Counted from the stretch's first letter, positions 51,831-62,208 are shown. The stretch: DNA of 64,000 bases from Oscillospiraceae bacterium (GCA_021768185.1 JAETNP010000007.1:1-64000), one strand, 5' to 3'. The notes: generated by a model from the letters alone, not told the origin. Numbers and translations: made by a program.

Positions 51831-53423
51831 TTACAGCTCCATGAACCGTTCCGCGCCCCGGGTGTGGAGCCAGCGCAGCAGCAGGCCGCAGGCCAGCAGC
51901 AGCACGGCGGCGCAGCCCGCCAGCGCCGTCAGCTCGCCCACAGCGCCTGACAGCCCCCACACCAGTCCGCCGCAGGCCAGCGCCGCGGCCATCCCGCCGA
52001 AGGTGGAGAGCATGGCGGCGGCGGACTGCTTGACCACCACCATGTCGTTCACCGCGTCCAGCTTGGGGAACAGCAGATTGACCGCAAGTCCCATAAGCGC
52101 GGTGAATCCGGCGAAGGACAGGGCGGCCAGCAGCAGTACAGCTCCCTCCGCCGGCGTCAGATGCAATCCCCATGCCAGTCCCAGGGTACACACCAGCAGG
52201 CAGGGGACAGTCAGCAGCAGCTGAAATCCCGCCTTCCCGTCCAGCACCTCACGGGCGCTGACGGGAGCTTCTTTTATGATCCACAGATTCTGGCCCTCCA
52301 GACTGATGGAGGAGCCGGTGATGGCCACAGTGGACAGCATGAAGCCCATCACCGCAGCCGCCAGACTGAGCAGAGGGAAATCCCCCAGCCCCGCCAGCGC
52401 CAGCTGTTCCCGCAGTTTACCGCCCATAATGGCCGCCGCAATGCCAACGATTACCAGCATAATGAGGCCGATGCCGGTATTAAAAAGGTAGATGGGCGTT
52501 CCGAAGTACCGGGCGGCCTCTTTGCGCAGCAGCGCCTTCCGTCTTCCCGCCGCACGGAGGCGGCCCAGACGGTAGGCGGGGCGCTTCCCGTGGCTTCTCA
52601 GGCCGGTGAGCACCTTCTGGTAGTTTCTCGCACACAGCCACGCCGCCAGCAGTACGGGCACCAGGCTCAGCAGGCAGAACATGACCAGCGTCTCCCAGTC
52701 GCCGCACACGCCCTTCTGGAACAACAGGAACGGAACCCCCCAGCCGGTAAACGCTCTTGCGGCCTCCGCCCCCATGGCCCCGGCGGCCAGAGAGCTGACC
52801 GCCAGATTGAGCCGGATAGCCAGGAAGAACACGGCAGCCATCATCAGAGCATACAGCAGCAGGTTGACCGCCCTCCGGTTGGCAAACCGTCCTCCCAGCC
52901 AGCTGAGAAGGAAGCCCGCCGCCAAGCTCAGCACCGTGGGCAGCATCGCCAGGAAGGGCACGCCGATGAGCATCCGTACAACGAACAGCACGCCGCCCCC
53001 GCCGCCGAACCGCAGCCACGCCGCCCCGGCGGGGAGCACCAGGAAGGCGCAGAATATCAGGTTTTCCGCGTACAGCGCCGTGAGCTTTGCCAGCAGCACC
53101 GTGAACGCGCTCACCGGCATGGACAGCAGCAGATCCGCGTCCCGGCCTCCAAAGACCACGCCCTGGGCGGCGAAGGCGGTGAACACCAGACCCATAATGA
53201 CCGCCATGGCGGGCATCAGCAGCAGAAGGATTTCCAGGCCGCCTGTCTCCGCTAACTGTCCGCCCAATGCGAAGCTGTAAACCCCGGAGATATACAGGCA
53301 CAGCGCGGCCATCAGCGCCAGGGCGGCCCAGCCGGAGACCGCTTTTTTCCTGCTGCCGCCCACCCGGAAGGAGGCCAGCAGCGCCCGCAGCTGAACCCGG
53401 GCCAAAATCAAAAATTTTCTCAT
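51831..53423 (-). CDS. ABC exporter membrane protein
   Basis: A 530-residue integral membrane protein with about 12 hydrophobic segments, resembling the ABC-2-like permeases of Clostridia (N terminus ILARVQLRALLASFRVGGSRKK; GGRDADLLLSMPVSAFTVLLAKL; GQNLWIIKEAPVSAREVLDGK near residue 390). Its start overlaps the ATPase stop by 4 bp, so both make one transporter. The substrate is unknown; drug, peptide or lipid export is possible. Confidence 0.82.
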   Translation of the reverse strand: MRKFLILARVQLRALLASFRVGGSRKKAVSGWAALALMAALCLYISGVYSFALGGQLAETGGLEILLLLMPAMAVIMGLVFTAFAAQGVVFGGRDADLLLSMPVSAFTVLLAKLTALYAENLIFCAFLVLPAGAAWLRFGGGGGVLFVVRMLIGVPFLAMLPTVLSLAAGFLLSWLGGRFANRRAVNLLLYALMMAAVFFLAIRLNLAVSSLAAGAMGAEAARAFTGWGVPFLLFQKGVCGDWETLVMFCLLSLVPVLLAAWLCARNYQKVLTGLRSHGKRPAYRLGRLRAAGRRKALLRKEAARYFGTPIYLFNTGIGLIMLVIVGIAAAIMGGKLREQLALAGLGDFPLLSLAAAVMGFMLSTVAITGSSISLEGQNLWIIKEAPVSAREVLDGKAGFQLLLTVPCLLVCTLGLAWGLHLTPAEGAVLLLAALSFAGFTALMGLAVNLLFPKLDAVNDMVVVKQSAAAMLSTFGGMAAALACGGLVWGLSGAVGELTALAGCAAVLLLACGLLLRWLHTRGAERFMEL

Positions 53424-54142
53424 GCTTCCGTTCCTTTCTCCGCCAGTCCCAGGAACACGTCCTCCAGGCTGGAATCGCCCACTACTTCTTCCGTGGGGCC
53501 ATATCGAACCAGCTGGCCGTCTTTAATAATTGCAATGGTGTCGCACAGCTTCTCCGCCACCTCCAGCACGTGGGTGGAGAAGAATACCGCCCCGCCGGCC
53601 TGGCACAGTTCCCGCAGATACCCCTTGAGCAGATGGGCCGCCGCCGGGTCCAGGCCCACGAAGGGCTCGTCCAGCACCAGCAGTTTCGGCTTCCGCATCA
53701 GCGCGGAGATGATGGCCAATTTCTGCTTCATCCCGTGGGAATAGCTGGCAATGGCGCTGCCGAGATCCTTGGTGATCTCGAAGGCTCCGGCGTAGAGCGC
53801 CACCCGCTCCTCCCGCGCCCGGGCGGGGATGTCATAGAGGTCTGCGATCAGATTCAGATACTCGATGCCGCTCATGAACTCATAGAGGTCCGGATTGTCG
53901 GGCAGAAAGGCGGTGACCGCCTTGGCGGCCACAGGGTCGGTGCGGACGTCGCGGCCGTTGATGGTGATGCTTCCCTGGGTGAAGCTCATCACCCCCGCCA
54001 CCGCCCGGAGGGTGGTGGTTTTGCCCGCGCCGTTGTGCCCGATGAAGCCGCACAGCTCCCCCGCCGGGACGTGGAGCGACAGGTCCTTCACGGCGGTTTT
54101 GCCGCCGGGGTAGGTCTTGGTATAATGAGAGATGGTCAGCAT
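53420..54142 (-). CDS. ABC exporter ATP-binding protein
   Basis: A 240-residue ATPase: Walker A GHNGAGKTTTLRAVAG, Q-loop FLPDNPDLYEFMSGIEYLNLIADL, signature SYSHGMKQKLAIISALM, Walker B LLVLDEPFVGLDPAAAHLL, switch His FSTHVLEVAEKLC. I chose ATG 54142 (MLTISHYTKTYPGGKTAV) with GGAGG upstream; the ORF extends to 54271 with no ABC homology there. CcmA/YhaQ-type. Confidence 0.93.
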   Translation of the reverse strand: MLTISHYTKTYPGGKTAVKDLSLHVPAGELCGFIGHNGAGKTTTLRAVAGVMSFTQGSITINGRDVRTDPVAAKAVTAFLPDNPDLYEFMSGIEYLNLIADLYDIPARAREERVALYAGAFEITKDLGSAIASYSHGMKQKLAIISALMRKPKLLVLDEPFVGLDPAAAHLLKGYLRELCQAGGAVFFSTHVLEVAEKLCDTIAIIKDGQLVRYGPTEEVVGDSSLEDVFLGLAEKGTEA

Positions 54143-54373
54143 AAAAAGCCCTCCTTTGTTTTTCGTCTCCTCTGTCATACACCATCCACCCGCCGGAAGG
54201 TCAAGACCTTTTTGCAATTTTCTGACAAAAAGGGAACCTTCCGGCGGGTGGATACTTTCCCGACAGGGCATATTTTGCCCATTTCCCCGGTCCTTCGCAG
54301 GCTCCGGCCTCAGCCGCTGTCAAATTGCGGTCCTTTTCCGCCCGACGGCGGCTGGTATTTGGCAAAAATATGC

Positions 54374-54402
54374 TTGACGGTGCCCCATGGGTGTGCTATA
54401 AT
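54374..54402 (+). promoter_or_regulatory. Predicted promoter of the str operon
   Basis: TTGACG (54374-54379), 17 bp, TATAAT (54397-54402) with extended TGC. One of the best matches in the window, fitting a translation operon. Confidence 0.8.
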
Positions 54403-54461
54403 CAAAAACTGCGTGGAAAGAATCCGCGAATTTTGGCGCGCCAAGGGGAGGAGTCCGCTTG

Positions 54462-54704
54462 ATGAAGGAACTGCGGTCCGGGAAAAGGGTTTCCGGGGTG
54501 AAACAGTCCCTGCGCGCCGTTCGGGACAGCATGGCCCGGACCGTCTATCTGGCCCGGGACGCGGACCCCGCCCTGACAGCCCCCATCCGAGCCCTCTGCC
54601 TGGAAAAAGGCGTGCCCATCGTTGACTCCTGCACCATGCGGGAACTGGGACAGGCCGCCGGCATCCAGGTCGGCACGGCGGCGGCGGCGCTGCTGAAGGA
54701 ATAA
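54462..54704 (+). CDS. L7Ae/L30e-family ribosomal protein-like RNA-binding protein
   Basis: An 80-residue protein: it begins [20 protein letters not shown] and continues through [19 protein letters not shown] to a [11 protein letters not shown] tail. The L7Ae fold (kink-turn binding) and the location just ahead of rpsL match YbxF (RplGB) of Bacillus. ATG 54462 follows GGGGAGGAG. First gene of the str operon here; rpoBC are not adjacent upstream. Confidence 0.85.
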   Translation: MKELRSGKRVSGVKQSLRAVRDSMARTVYLARDADPALTAPIRALCLEKGVPIVDSCTMRELGQAAGIQVGTAAAALLKE

Positions 54705-54799
54705 ATTTCTGTTGTTTTGGTTTTTTCAGGATATTTTTTGATATTCTGCAAAAAATAAACCGGAGCGTATGCTCCCACTTTTTAAGAAAGGAGAAAACT

Positions 54800-55216
54800 A
54801 TGCCTACTTTCAACCAGCTGGTTCGCAAGGGCCGGGAGCAGGCGACCTACAAGTCCACCGCCCCCGCAATGCAGTACGGCCTCAACACCCTGAAGAACAA
54901 GGAGACCGATCTGCCCTCCCCCCAGAAGCGCGGCGTGTGCACCGCGGTGCGTACGGCAACCCCCAAGAAGCCTAACTCCGCTCTGCGGAAGATCGCCCGT
55001 GTGCGCCTGACCAACGGCTACGAGGTCACCGCCTATATTCCCGGCGTGGGCCACTCCCTCCAGGAGCACTCCGTGGTCATGATCCGCGGTGGCCGTGTCA
55101 AGGACCTCCCCGGCGTCCGTTACCACATTATCCGTGGTACCCTGGACACCCAGGGCGTTCAGGGCCGTATGCAGGCCCGCTCCAAGTACGGCGCCAAGCG
55201 CCCGAAGTCCAAGTAA
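54800..55216 (+). CDS. rpsL: 30S ribosomal protein S12
   Basis: A 138-residue S12: N-terminal [12 protein letters not shown], the streptomycin-site loop [19 protein letters not shown] with the two adjacent lysines, [32 protein letters not shown], and a basic end ([12 protein letters not shown]). GAAAGGAG precedes the ATG. The conserved Lys in PKKPN has no resistance substitution. Confidence 0.98.
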   Translation: MPTFNQLVRKGREQATYKSTAPAMQYGLNTLKNKETDLPSPQKRGVCTAVRTATPKKPNSALRKIARVRLTNGYEVTAYIPGVGHSLQEHSVVMIRGGRVKDLPGVRYHIIRGTLDTQGVQGRMQARSKYGAKRPKSK

Positions 55217-55534
55217 GAAGCGCCTGAACGGACAAGGAGCGAGTCCGAATCGCTTTGCCGAAATGGTTGAACATAGTTTTCTTTCCCTATAAGAAAAACT
55301 GTGCCCCAACCCTCTTTGGCAGACGAAACGCAGGGCATCGCCTGTTTCGCTGGAAGGAGACTCCATCTCGATGATGGAGCACGGGACCATCATTGTTTGG
55401 GACGTCATTCGGCTGATGCCGAACGACCGTCCCCGCTGCCTGCAGGCAGCGTACGACCGGTCCCCCAAGCCAGCGCAAGCGCTGTCTTGGCGAGTACCTA
55501 CGATCTCATATTTTTAATGAAGGAGGGAAGCATC
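55217..55534 (+). other. Hairpin cluster between rpsL and rpsG
   Basis: A 318-nt non-coding spacer inside the str operon, where neighbours normally lie 20-100 bp apart. It carries at least four stems: CGAAAC.CAGG/CCTG.TTTCG near 55324-55350; the REP-like GGGAC.GTC.TTCGGC/GCCGAA.GAC.GTCCC (55399-55433); CGCTGCC/GGCAGCG (55434-55451); CCAAG.CAGCG/CGCTG.CTTGG (55465-55490). The spacer ends with the AGGAGG of rpsG. It may hold an S7-type autoregulatory site or inserted repeats. Confidence 0.65.
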
Positions 55535-56005
55535 GTGCCCAGAAGAGGTAATGTTCCCAAGAGAGAGATCCTGCCCGATCCTATGTACAACAGCATTCTG
55601 GTGACCAAGCTGGTCAACTCCATCATGCTGGACGGCAAGAAGGGTGTGGCGCAGAAGATCGTGTACGGCGCCTTTGACATTGTCAAGGAGAAGACCGACA
55701 AAGAGCCCCTGGAGGTGTTCACCACCGCCATGGACAACATCATGCCCAGCCTGGAGGTCAAGGCCCGCCGCGTGGGCGGCGCCACCTATCAGGTGCCTAT
55801 GGATGTTCGTCCCGCCCGGCGTCAGACCCTGGGTCTGCGCTGGCTGACTAATTATGCCCGCGCCCGCAGCGAGCGGACCATGGCCGAGCGTCTGGCCAAC
55901 GAGATCATGGACGCCGCCAACAACACCGGTTCCGCTGTGAAAAAGCGCGAGGATACCCACAAGATGGCCGAGTCCAACAAGGCTTTCGCACACTTCCGTT
56001 GGTAA
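55535..56005 (+). CDS. rpsG: 30S ribosomal protein S7
   Basis: A 156-residue S7 starting at GTG 55535 ([19 protein letters not shown]) after AAGGAGGG. Conserved [41 protein letters not shown] [19 protein letters not shown] and the C-terminal [19 protein letters not shown]. Size is exactly that of the family. 15 bp before fusA. Confidence 0.98.
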   Translation: MPRRGNVPKREILPDPMYNSILVTKLVNSIMLDGKKGVAQKIVYGAFDIVKEKTDKEPLEVFTTAMDNIMPSLEVKARRVGGATYQVPMDVRPARRQTLGLRWLTNYARARSERTMAERLANEIMDAANNTGSAVKKREDTHKMAESNKAFAHFRW

Positions 56006-56020
56006 GTTAGGAGGAGCAGT

Positions 56021-58132
56021 ATGCCGAGAAAGGTATCACTGGAAAACACAAGAAATATCGGCATTATGGCTCACATTGATGCAGGAAAAACCACCACGAC
56101 CGAGCGCATCCTGTATTATACCGGTGTGAACTATAAGATCGGTGAGACCCATGAGGGTACCGCCACCATGGACTGGATGGCCCAGGAGCAGGAGCGCGGC
56201 ATCACGATTACGTCCGCCGCCACCACCTGCTACTGGAAGGGAATGCGGAACCAGTTCCCTCAGACCCGCATCAACATCATCGACACACCGGGCCATGTGG
56301 ACTTCACCGTGGAGGTGGAGCGCTCCCTGCGCGTGCTGGACGGGTCTGTGACCGTCATGTGCGCCAAGGGCGGCGTTGAGCCCCAGTCCGAGACCGTCTG
56401 GAGACAGGCGGACCATTACAAGGTCCCCCGCATGATCTACGTCAACAAGATGGACATCATGGGCGCGGACTTCTACAACGTGCTGCGGATGATCGACGAG
56501 CGTCTCAAGTGCAACGCCGTTCCCATCCAGCTGCCCATCGGCAAGGAGGCCGATTTCCTGGGCATCATCGACCTGGTGGAGATGAAGGCCTATATCTATC
56601 ACGACGATCTGGGCAAGGACATCAGCGAGGAGGAGATCCCCGCCGATATGGCCGAACTGGCCGCAGAGTACCACGAGAAGATGCTGGACGCCGTGAGCAT
56701 GTTCGACGACGAGATCATGGAGATGTACCTGGAGGGCCAGGACATCCCCAAGGACCGCATCCGCAAGGCCATCCGGCAGGCCACCATTGCCAATGAGATG
56801 GTTCCCGTCACCTGCGGCACATCCTACCGCAACAAGGGTATCCAGCGCCTGCTGGACGCCATCGTGGACTATATGCCCTCCCCCCTGGACGTTCCCCCCA
56901 TCACCGGTGTGAACCCCAAGACCGACGAAGAGGAGGAGCGCCCCTCCGACGACAGCGCCCCCTTCTCCGCCCTGGCCTTCAAGATCATGACCGACCCCTA
57001 TGTGGGCCGTCTGAGCTTTGTCCGGGTGTACTCCGGCACGCTGAGCACCGGTTCCTCTGTGCTCAACTCCACCAAGGGGCAGAAGGAGCGCATCGGCCGC
57101 ATCCTGCAGATGCACGCCAATCACCGGGAGGACATCGAGACCATCTACTCCGGCGACATCGCCGGCGTCATCGGCCTCAAGAATTCCACCACCGGTGACA
57201 CCCTGTGCGATGAGAAGCATCCCATCATCCTGGAGTCCATGGAGTTCCCCGAGCCCGTCATCCGGGTAGCCATCGAGCCCAAGACCAAGGCCGGTCAGGA
57301 GAAGATGGGCATCGCCCTGATGAAGCTGGCGGAGGAGGACCCCACCTTCAAGACCTACACCGACGAGGAGACGGGTCAGACCATCATCGCCGGCATGGGC
57401 GAGCTCCATCTGGAGATCATCGTGGACCGCCTTCTCCGTGAGTACAAGGTGGAGGCCAACGTGGGCGCGCCCCAGGTGGCCTACAAGGAGACCATCAAGA
57501 AGAGCGTCCAGCAGGATACCAAGTACGCCCGCCAGTCCGGCGGCAAGGGCCAGTACGGCCACGTCAAGATCCGTGTGGAGCCCAACGAGTCCGGAAAGGG
57601 CTACGAGTTCGTCAACGAAGTGGTTGGCGGCGCGGTGCCCAAGGAGTATATCCCCGCCGTGGACGCGGGCATCCAGGGAGCCATGCTCTCCGGCGTGCTG
57701 GCGGGCTACCCGGTGGTGGACGTGAAGGTCACCCTGTACGACGGAAGCTACCACGAGGTGGACTCCTCCGAAATGGCCTTCAAGATTGCCGGTTCCATGG
57801 CCTTCAAGGAGGCCTGCCAGAAGGCGGACCCCACCCTGATGGAGCCCATCATGAAAGTGAGCGTCATCGTGCCTGACGAGTATCTGGGCAACGTCATCGG
57901 CGACCTGAACAGCCGCCGCGGGCAGATCCAGGGTCAGGAGAACCGCTCCGGCGCCGTCCAGGTGGACGCGCTGGTGCCTCTGGGCGAAATGTTCGGCTAC
58001 GCCACCGATCTGCGCAGCCGCACCCAGGGCCGCGGCCAGTACACTATGGAGCCCCACAGCTACCTGGAGATCCCCAAGAGCATCCGCGAGAAGATCATCG
58101 ACCAGCGGATGGGCGCCCGGGCCATGAAGTAA
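56021..58132 (+). CDS. fusA: Elongation factor G
   Basis: A 703-residue translocase GTPase. G1 [16 protein letters not shown]2/switch [11 protein letters not shown]3 [10 protein letters not shown]4 VNKMD, then domains II-V with [14 protein letters not shown] (domain III) and RGQIQGQ...[14 protein letters not shown] at the C terminus. Follows rpsG by 15 bp, as in the str operon. Confidence 0.99.
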   Translation: MPRKVSLENTRNIGIMAHIDAGKTTTTERILYYTGVNYKIGETHEGTATMDWMAQEQERGITITSAATTCYWKGMRNQFPQTRINIIDTPGHVDFTVEVERSLRVLDGSVTVMCAKGGVEPQSETVWRQADHYKVPRMIYVNKMDIMGADFYNVLRMIDERLKCNAVPIQLPIGKEADFLGIIDLVEMKAYIYHDDLGKDISEEEIPADMAELAAEYHEKMLDAVSMFDDEIMEMYLEGQDIPKDRIRKAIRQATIANEMVPVTCGTSYRNKGIQRLLDAIVDYMPSPLDVPPITGVNPKTDEEEERPSDDSAPFSALAFKIMTDPYVGRLSFVRVYSGTLSTGSSVLNSTKGQKERIGRILQMHANHREDIETIYSGDIAGVIGLKNSTTGDTLCDEKHPIILESMEFPEPVIRVAIEPKTKAGQEKMGIALMKLAEEDPTFKTYTDEETGQTIIAGMGELHLEIIVDRLLREYKVEANVGAPQVAYKETIKKSVQQDTKYARQSGGKGQYGHVKIRVEPNESGKGYEFVNEVVGGAVPKEYIPAVDAGIQGAMLSGVLAGYPVVDVKVTLYDGSYHEVDSSEMAFKIAGSMAFKEACQKADPTLMEPIMKVSVIVPDEYLGNVIGDLNSRRGQIQGQENRSGAVQVDALVPLGEMFGYATDLRSRTQGRGQYTMEPHSYLEIPKSIREKIIDQRMGARAMK

Positions 58133-58175
58133 GGCCCCAGATCCAAAATATTCCTGGCAAAGTCCGTTTTTAGGA

Positions 58176-58204
58176 TTGCTTTTTCTGCGGACTTGTTGTA
58201 AAAT
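58176..58204 (+). promoter_or_regulatory. Predicted extra promoter of tuf
   Basis: TTGCTT (58176-58181), 17 bp, TAAAAT (58199-58204). It would allow EF-Tu to be made in excess of EF-G. Confidence 0.6.
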
Positions 58205-58271
58205 ATCAGCATAATGACGTTTTGTGCTGATTCCAAATTTAAACATTCAACCATTAAGGAGGATTTTTCCA

Positions 58272-59474
58272 ATGGCCAAGCAAAAGTTTGAAAGAAGCAA
58301 GCCCCACGTCAACATCGGCACCATCGGCCACGTTGACCACGGCAAGACCACCCTGACCGCCGCCATCACCAAGTATCTGGCCTTCCAGGGCAAGGCTGAC
58401 TACACCGACTACTCCAGCATCGACAAGGCTCCTGAGGAGCGCGAGCGCGGCATTACCATCAACACCGCCCACGTGGAGTACGAGACCGATGCCCGTCACT
58501 ATGCCCACGTTGACTGCCCGGGCCACGCCGACTATATCAAGAACATGATCACCGGCGCTGCGCAGATGGACGGCGCCATCCTGGTCATCGCCGCCACCGA
58601 CGGCCCCATGGCCCAGACCAAGGAGCACATCCTGCTGGCCCGTCAGGTAGGCGTGCCCGCCATCATCGTCTTCCTGAACAAGTGCGATCAGGTGGATGAC
58701 GAGGAGCTGCTGGAGCTGGTGGAGATGGAGGTCCGCGAGACCCTGTCCTTCTACGAGTTCCCCGGCGACGATATCCCCATCATCAAGGGTTCCGCTCTGA
58801 ACGCTCTGGTCAGCGAGAGCACCGATCCCAACGCTCCTGAGTATGCCTGCATCAAGGAGCTGATGGACGCTGTTGACAGCTATATCCCCACTCCCGACCG
58901 TAAGGCCGACATGCCCTTCCTGATGCCCGTTGAGGACGTGTTCACCATCTCCGGCCGCGGCACGGTGGCTACCGGCCGTGTGGAGCGCGGCCAGCTGAAG
59001 GCCGGCGAGACCGTCGAGATCGTGGGCCTGACCGATGAGAAGCGCACCACCGTCGTCACCTCCATGGAGATGTTCCACAAGACCCTGGATTACGTCGAGG
59101 CCGGCGACAATGCGGGCTGCCTGCTGCGCGGCATCGCCAAGACCGAGATCGAGCGCGGCCAGGTTCTGGCTAAGCCCGGTTCCATTCACCCCCACACCAA
59201 GTTCGTGGGCCAGGTGTACGTCCTGAGCAAGGATGAAGGCGGCCGTCACACCCCCTTCTTCAACAACTATCGTCCTCAGTTCTACTTCCGTACCACCGAC
59301 GTGACCGGCGTCATCAACCTGCCCGAGGGCGTTGAGATGTGCATGCCCGGCGACAACGTGGATATGAACGTTGAGCTGATCACCCCCATCGCCATCGAGA
59401 AGGGCCTCCGCTTCGCTATCCGCGAGGGCGGCCGTACCGTTGGCTCCGGCGTTGTTATCGACATCGCTGAGTAA
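58272..59474 (+). CDS. tuf: Elongation factor Tu
   Basis: A 400-residue GTPase that delivers aminoacyl-tRNA. G1 [16 protein letters not shown]2 [15 protein letters not shown]3 [26 protein letters not shown]4 NKCD, and domains II-III ([35 protein letters not shown]). ATG 58272 follows AAGGAGG; the longer frame from 58224 is not used. Confidence 0.99.
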   Translation: MAKQKFERSKPHVNIGTIGHVDHGKTTLTAAITKYLAFQGKADYTDYSSIDKAPEERERGITINTAHVEYETDARHYAHVDCPGHADYIKNMITGAAQMDGAILVIAATDGPMAQTKEHILLARQVGVPAIIVFLNKCDQVDDEELLELVEMEVRETLSFYEFPGDDIPIIKGSALNALVSESTDPNAPEYACIKELMDAVDSYIPTPDRKADMPFLMPVEDVFTISGRGTVATGRVERGQLKAGETVEIVGLTDEKRTTVVTSMEMFHKTLDYVEAGDNAGCLLRGIAKTEIERGQVLAKPGSIHPHTKFVGQVYVLSKDEGGRHTPFFNNYRPQFYFRTTDVTGVINLPEGVEMCMPGDNVDMNVELITPIAIEKGLRFAIREGGRTVGSGVVIDIAE

Positions 59475-59489
59475 TTTGTCCCTGATTAA

Positions 59490-59519
59490 GGCGGCTGCCA
59501 TCCGGCAGCCGTCTTTTTT
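59490..59519 (+). terminator. Terminator of the str-tuf operon
   Basis: GGCGGCTGCC/GGCAGCCGTC stem, loop ATCC, then CTTTTTTG. Confidence 0.92.
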
Positions 59520-59576
59520 GCGCGGCGGCCTCAAAGAAAATTTAAGGGACCTTTTAGAAAAATGTCTATCCTCCTA

Positions 59577-59605
59577 TGGAAACTTTAGCCGAAAAGGTAT
59601 ATACT
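59577..59605 (+). promoter_or_regulatory. Predicted promoter of yfmF-yfmH-lgt
   Basis: TGGAAA (59577-59582), 17 bp, TATACT (59600-59605); AAGAAGGAG ribosome site follows. Confidence 0.55.
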
Positions 59606-59637
59606 AGGACGGAATAGACAAAAGAAGGAGAGCCCCT

Positions 59638-60900
59638 ATGACTCGACAGCTGTTGATGAATAACGTCTACCTGACCTACATCCCCTCTGAAAAATTCAAG
59701 ACCAGCTTCCTGAGCGCACAGATGGCCGCCCCGCTGGAGAAGGAGACCGCCGGACGCAACGCCCTGCTGGTGAACGTATTGAACCGGGGCACTGTCCGCT
59801 GCCCGGACATGGCCGCCATTGGCCGGGAGCTGGACATGCTCTACGGCGCGCGGCTGGAGCCCACGGTGCGCAAGAAGGGCGAAAACCAGCTTTTCGGCTT
59901 CGTGGCCAGCTGTGTGGATGACCGCTTTCTCCCCAAGGGGGAAAAACTTCTGGAGAAGCTGACGGACCTTCTGGGCGAGTTCTACTGCAATCCCATCACC
60001 CGGGGCGGCCGGCTGCTGGAGGAGTATGTGGAGAGCGAGCGGGAGAATCTGGCGGACCTCATCCGCAGCGACATCAACGACAAGCGCTCCTACGCCGCCC
60101 GGCGGCTGCTGGAGGAGATGTGTGCCGGTGAGCGCTACGGCATAGGCCGCATGGGCAGCGCCGGGGACGTGGAGAAGATCTCCCTCCAGAAGCTGAACAG
60201 CTACTACTGCGATATCCTGCCCAAGGGCCGCCTGGAGCTTTTCTACTGCGGCTCCGCTCCGGAGAAGCGGGTAGCCGGGGCCTTCACCCGGGCTTTTGCC
60301 GCCCTGCCCCGAAAGGGCGTGCTGGAGCCAGCGGACACCGTCCGCCGTCCCGCCAGGGACCCCTTCCAGGTGGTGGTGGACGAGATGGACGTCTCTCAGG
60401 GAAAGCTGTGCATCGGCTACCGAACAGACAGTGAGGATGTCCCTGCCACCATGCTGATGAACGCCATGTTCGGCGGTACCAGCAACTCCAAGCTCTTCCT
60501 GAACGTACGGGAAAAGCTCTCTCTGTGCTACTACGCGGGCAGCGCCTACCACCGCCTGAAGGGGCTCATCACCGTGTCCTCCGGCATTGAGTTCGCCAAC
60601 TACGACCGGGCGGTGGAGGAGATCTCCCGGCAGCTGGAGGCCCTGCAGAGGGGCGAGTGGGAGGACTGGGAGCTGATGGGGGCCAGAGAATCCCTGCTCA
60701 GCAGCCTGCGCACTATGGAGGACGCACCCAGTTCTCTGGAGGATTTCGTGGTAGGACAGGCCGTGGCGGGGAGCGACGAGACTATCCCCGGGCTTATCGC
60801 CGCCCTCCAGACCGTTACGGAGGAGCGTATCCAAGAGGCTGCCCGGGCGGTCAGGCCCGACACCATTTACTTCCTGAAGGGAAAGGAGGCGCAGGCATGA
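59638..60900 (+). CDS. yfmF: M16-like protein YfmF (EF-P modification-associated)
   Basis: A 420-residue member of the M16 (insulinase) fold lacking the zinc HxxEH motif at its N terminus, like the YmfF/YfmF partners. Middle and C-terminal M16 features are seen: NAMFGGTSNSKLFLNVREKLSLCYYAGSAYHRLKG and the helix SLEDFVVGQAV. It forms a pair with the next gene. In Bacillus this pair is linked to 5-aminopentanol modification of EF-P. The stop overlaps the next ATG by 4 bp. Confidence 0.88.
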   Translation: MTRQLLMNNVYLTYIPSEKFKTSFLSAQMAAPLEKETAGRNALLVNVLNRGTVRCPDMAAIGRELDMLYGARLEPTVRKKGENQLFGFVASCVDDRFLPKGEKLLEKLTDLLGEFYCNPITRGGRLLEEYVESERENLADLIRSDINDKRSYAARRLLEEMCAGERYGIGRMGSAGDVEKISLQKLNSYYCDILPKGRLELFYCGSAPEKRVAGAFTRAFAALPRKGVLEPADTVRRPARDPFQVVVDEMDVSQGKLCIGYRTDSEDVPATMLMNAMFGGTSNSKLFLNVREKLSLCYYAGSAYHRLKGLITVSSGIEFANYDRAVEEISRQLEALQRGEWEDWELMGARESLLSSLRTMEDAPSSLEDFVVGQAVAGSDETIPGLIAALQTVTEERIQEAARAVRPDTIYFLKGKEAQA

Positions 60901-62201
60901 GCGCGACAGAATATCCCCGGCTGGGTGAAAAGGTCTTCCGCCGCCGCCTGAACAACGGTCTGGAGGTGGTGGTGGTGAACAAGCCCTTCCATGCCAAGCG
61001 ATACGCCTTCTTCGCCGTGCGCTACGGCGGCATGGACCTCCGCTTCCGGCTGGACGGCCAATGGCAGGACACCCCCGCCGGCATTGCCCATTACCTGGAG
61101 CATAAAATGTTCGACACCGAGGAGGGCAACGCCCTCCAGGAGCTGGCCAAGAACGGCGCTCACGACAACGCCTTCACCAGCAACGCCATCACCGCCTACT
61201 ATGTGGAATGTACGGAGAAGTTCTACGAGAATCTGCGCATCCTCCTCTCCTTCGTCTCCGTGCCCTGGTTCACCCAGGAGAGCGTGGACAAGGAGCAGGG
61301 CATCATCGCCCAGGAGATCCGTATGATCGAGGACGACCCGGACTGGCGGGTCTATGCCAACCTGATGGACTGCCTCTACCGCTCCAGCCCCGTCCGCATT
61401 CCCGTGGCGGGCTCGGTGGAGAGCATCCGGCAGATCACCCCCCAGACCCTCTACGACTGCCACAAGGCGTTTTATACGCCCTCCAATATGGTCCTGGTCT
61501 GCGTAGGGGATATGGACCCGGACCGGGTGGCGGCGGAGGCGGAGGCCATTCTGCCCCGGGAGGGCGGCCCCGCCATCGACCGGGACTACGGCGAGGAGGA
61601 GTCCCTGGCTCCCGCCGAAAGGGAGCGGAGCATGAACATGGAGGTCTCCATGCCCATGTTCCTGGCGGGCTACAAATGCCGTCCCCAGAGCGGCGGCGAG
61701 GACCTGCTGCGCCAGAGCATCATCGGCGACCTGGCCTGCGACGTGCTCTTTGGGGACAGCAGTCCCCTTTACACCCGCCTCTACGAGGAGGGCGTCATCA
61801 ACGGCAGTCTGGGGGGCAACTTCGACATGCTGCCCGGGGTGGCTTATATTTACGTGGGCGGCGACGCCAAGGACCCACACCGGGTCTTTGAGGAGATCAA
61901 CCGGCAGGCGAAGAAGCTGGGGGAGGAGGGCATCGACGAGGCCTTCTACCAGCAGATCCGCCGGGCCAGCTACGGCGGGATGATCCGCAGCCTCAACTCC
62001 TTCGAGAATATTGCCGTCAGCATGGCCGAGGGCTATTTCCGTGGTTTCGACTACTACCGTTTCCCGGAGATTTTTGACGCCGTCACCAAGGCAGATGTGG
62101 AAGCCTTCCTCCGGGAGAACGTCACACCGGAGCGGGCCGCCCTGTCCATCATTCAGGCAGCCGCAGGCTGCCGGGACCGGTCGTTGGCCGAAGGCCAATG
62201 A
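60897..62201 (+). CDS. yfmH: M16-family zinc peptidase YfmH
   Basis: A 434-residue active member of the pair: the inverted zinc motif HxxEH is HYLEHKMF at about residue 65, with the distal Glu in EEIRMIEDDPDWRVY. C-terminal M16 domain from about residue 250 (CDVLFGDSSPLYTRLYEEGVINGSLGGNFDML). Starts at ATG 60897 overlapping the yfmF stop. Its last codons and its TGA stop lie inside the hairpins at 62156-62208. Confidence 0.92.
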   Translation: MSATEYPRLGEKVFRRRLNNGLEVVVVNKPFHAKRYAFFAVRYGGMDLRFRLDGQWQDTPAGIAHYLEHKMFDTEEGNALQELAKNGAHDNAFTSNAITAYYVECTEKFYENLRILLSFVSVPWFTQESVDKEQGIIAQEIRMIEDDPDWRVYANLMDCLYRSSPVRIPVAGSVESIRQITPQTLYDCHKAFYTPSNMVLVCVGDMDPDRVAAEAEAILPREGGPAIDRDYGEEESLAPAERERSMNMEVSMPMFLAGYKCRPQSGGEDLLRQSIIGDLACDVLFGDSSPLYTRLYEEGVINGSLGGNFDMLPGVAYIYVGGDAKDPHRVFEEINRQAKKLGEEGIDEAFYQQIRRASYGGMIRSLNSFENIAVSMAEGYFRGFDYYRFPEIFDAVTKADVEAFLRENVTPERAALSIIQAAAGCRDRSLAEGQ

Positions 62202-62208
62202 CGGTCCC
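62156..62208 (+). repeat. REP-like hairpin pair overlapping the yfmH stop codon
   Basis: GGCAGCC/GGCTGCC (62156-62172) followed by GGGACCG...TTGGCC/GGCCAA...CGGTCCC (62173-62208). The second stem resembles the inter-rpsL/rpsG stem at 55399-55433. The coding frame runs through both hairpins; the TGA lies in the 3' arm. Confidence 0.7.

Noticed and set aside
56036..58246. Long antisense ORF opposite fusA (and similar ones opposite tuf, dppC-dppD and yfmH)
   Set aside because: Low-complexity His/Leu/Gly/Asp translations with no ribosome site or domain; a typical mirror of codon bias in highly expressed genes.
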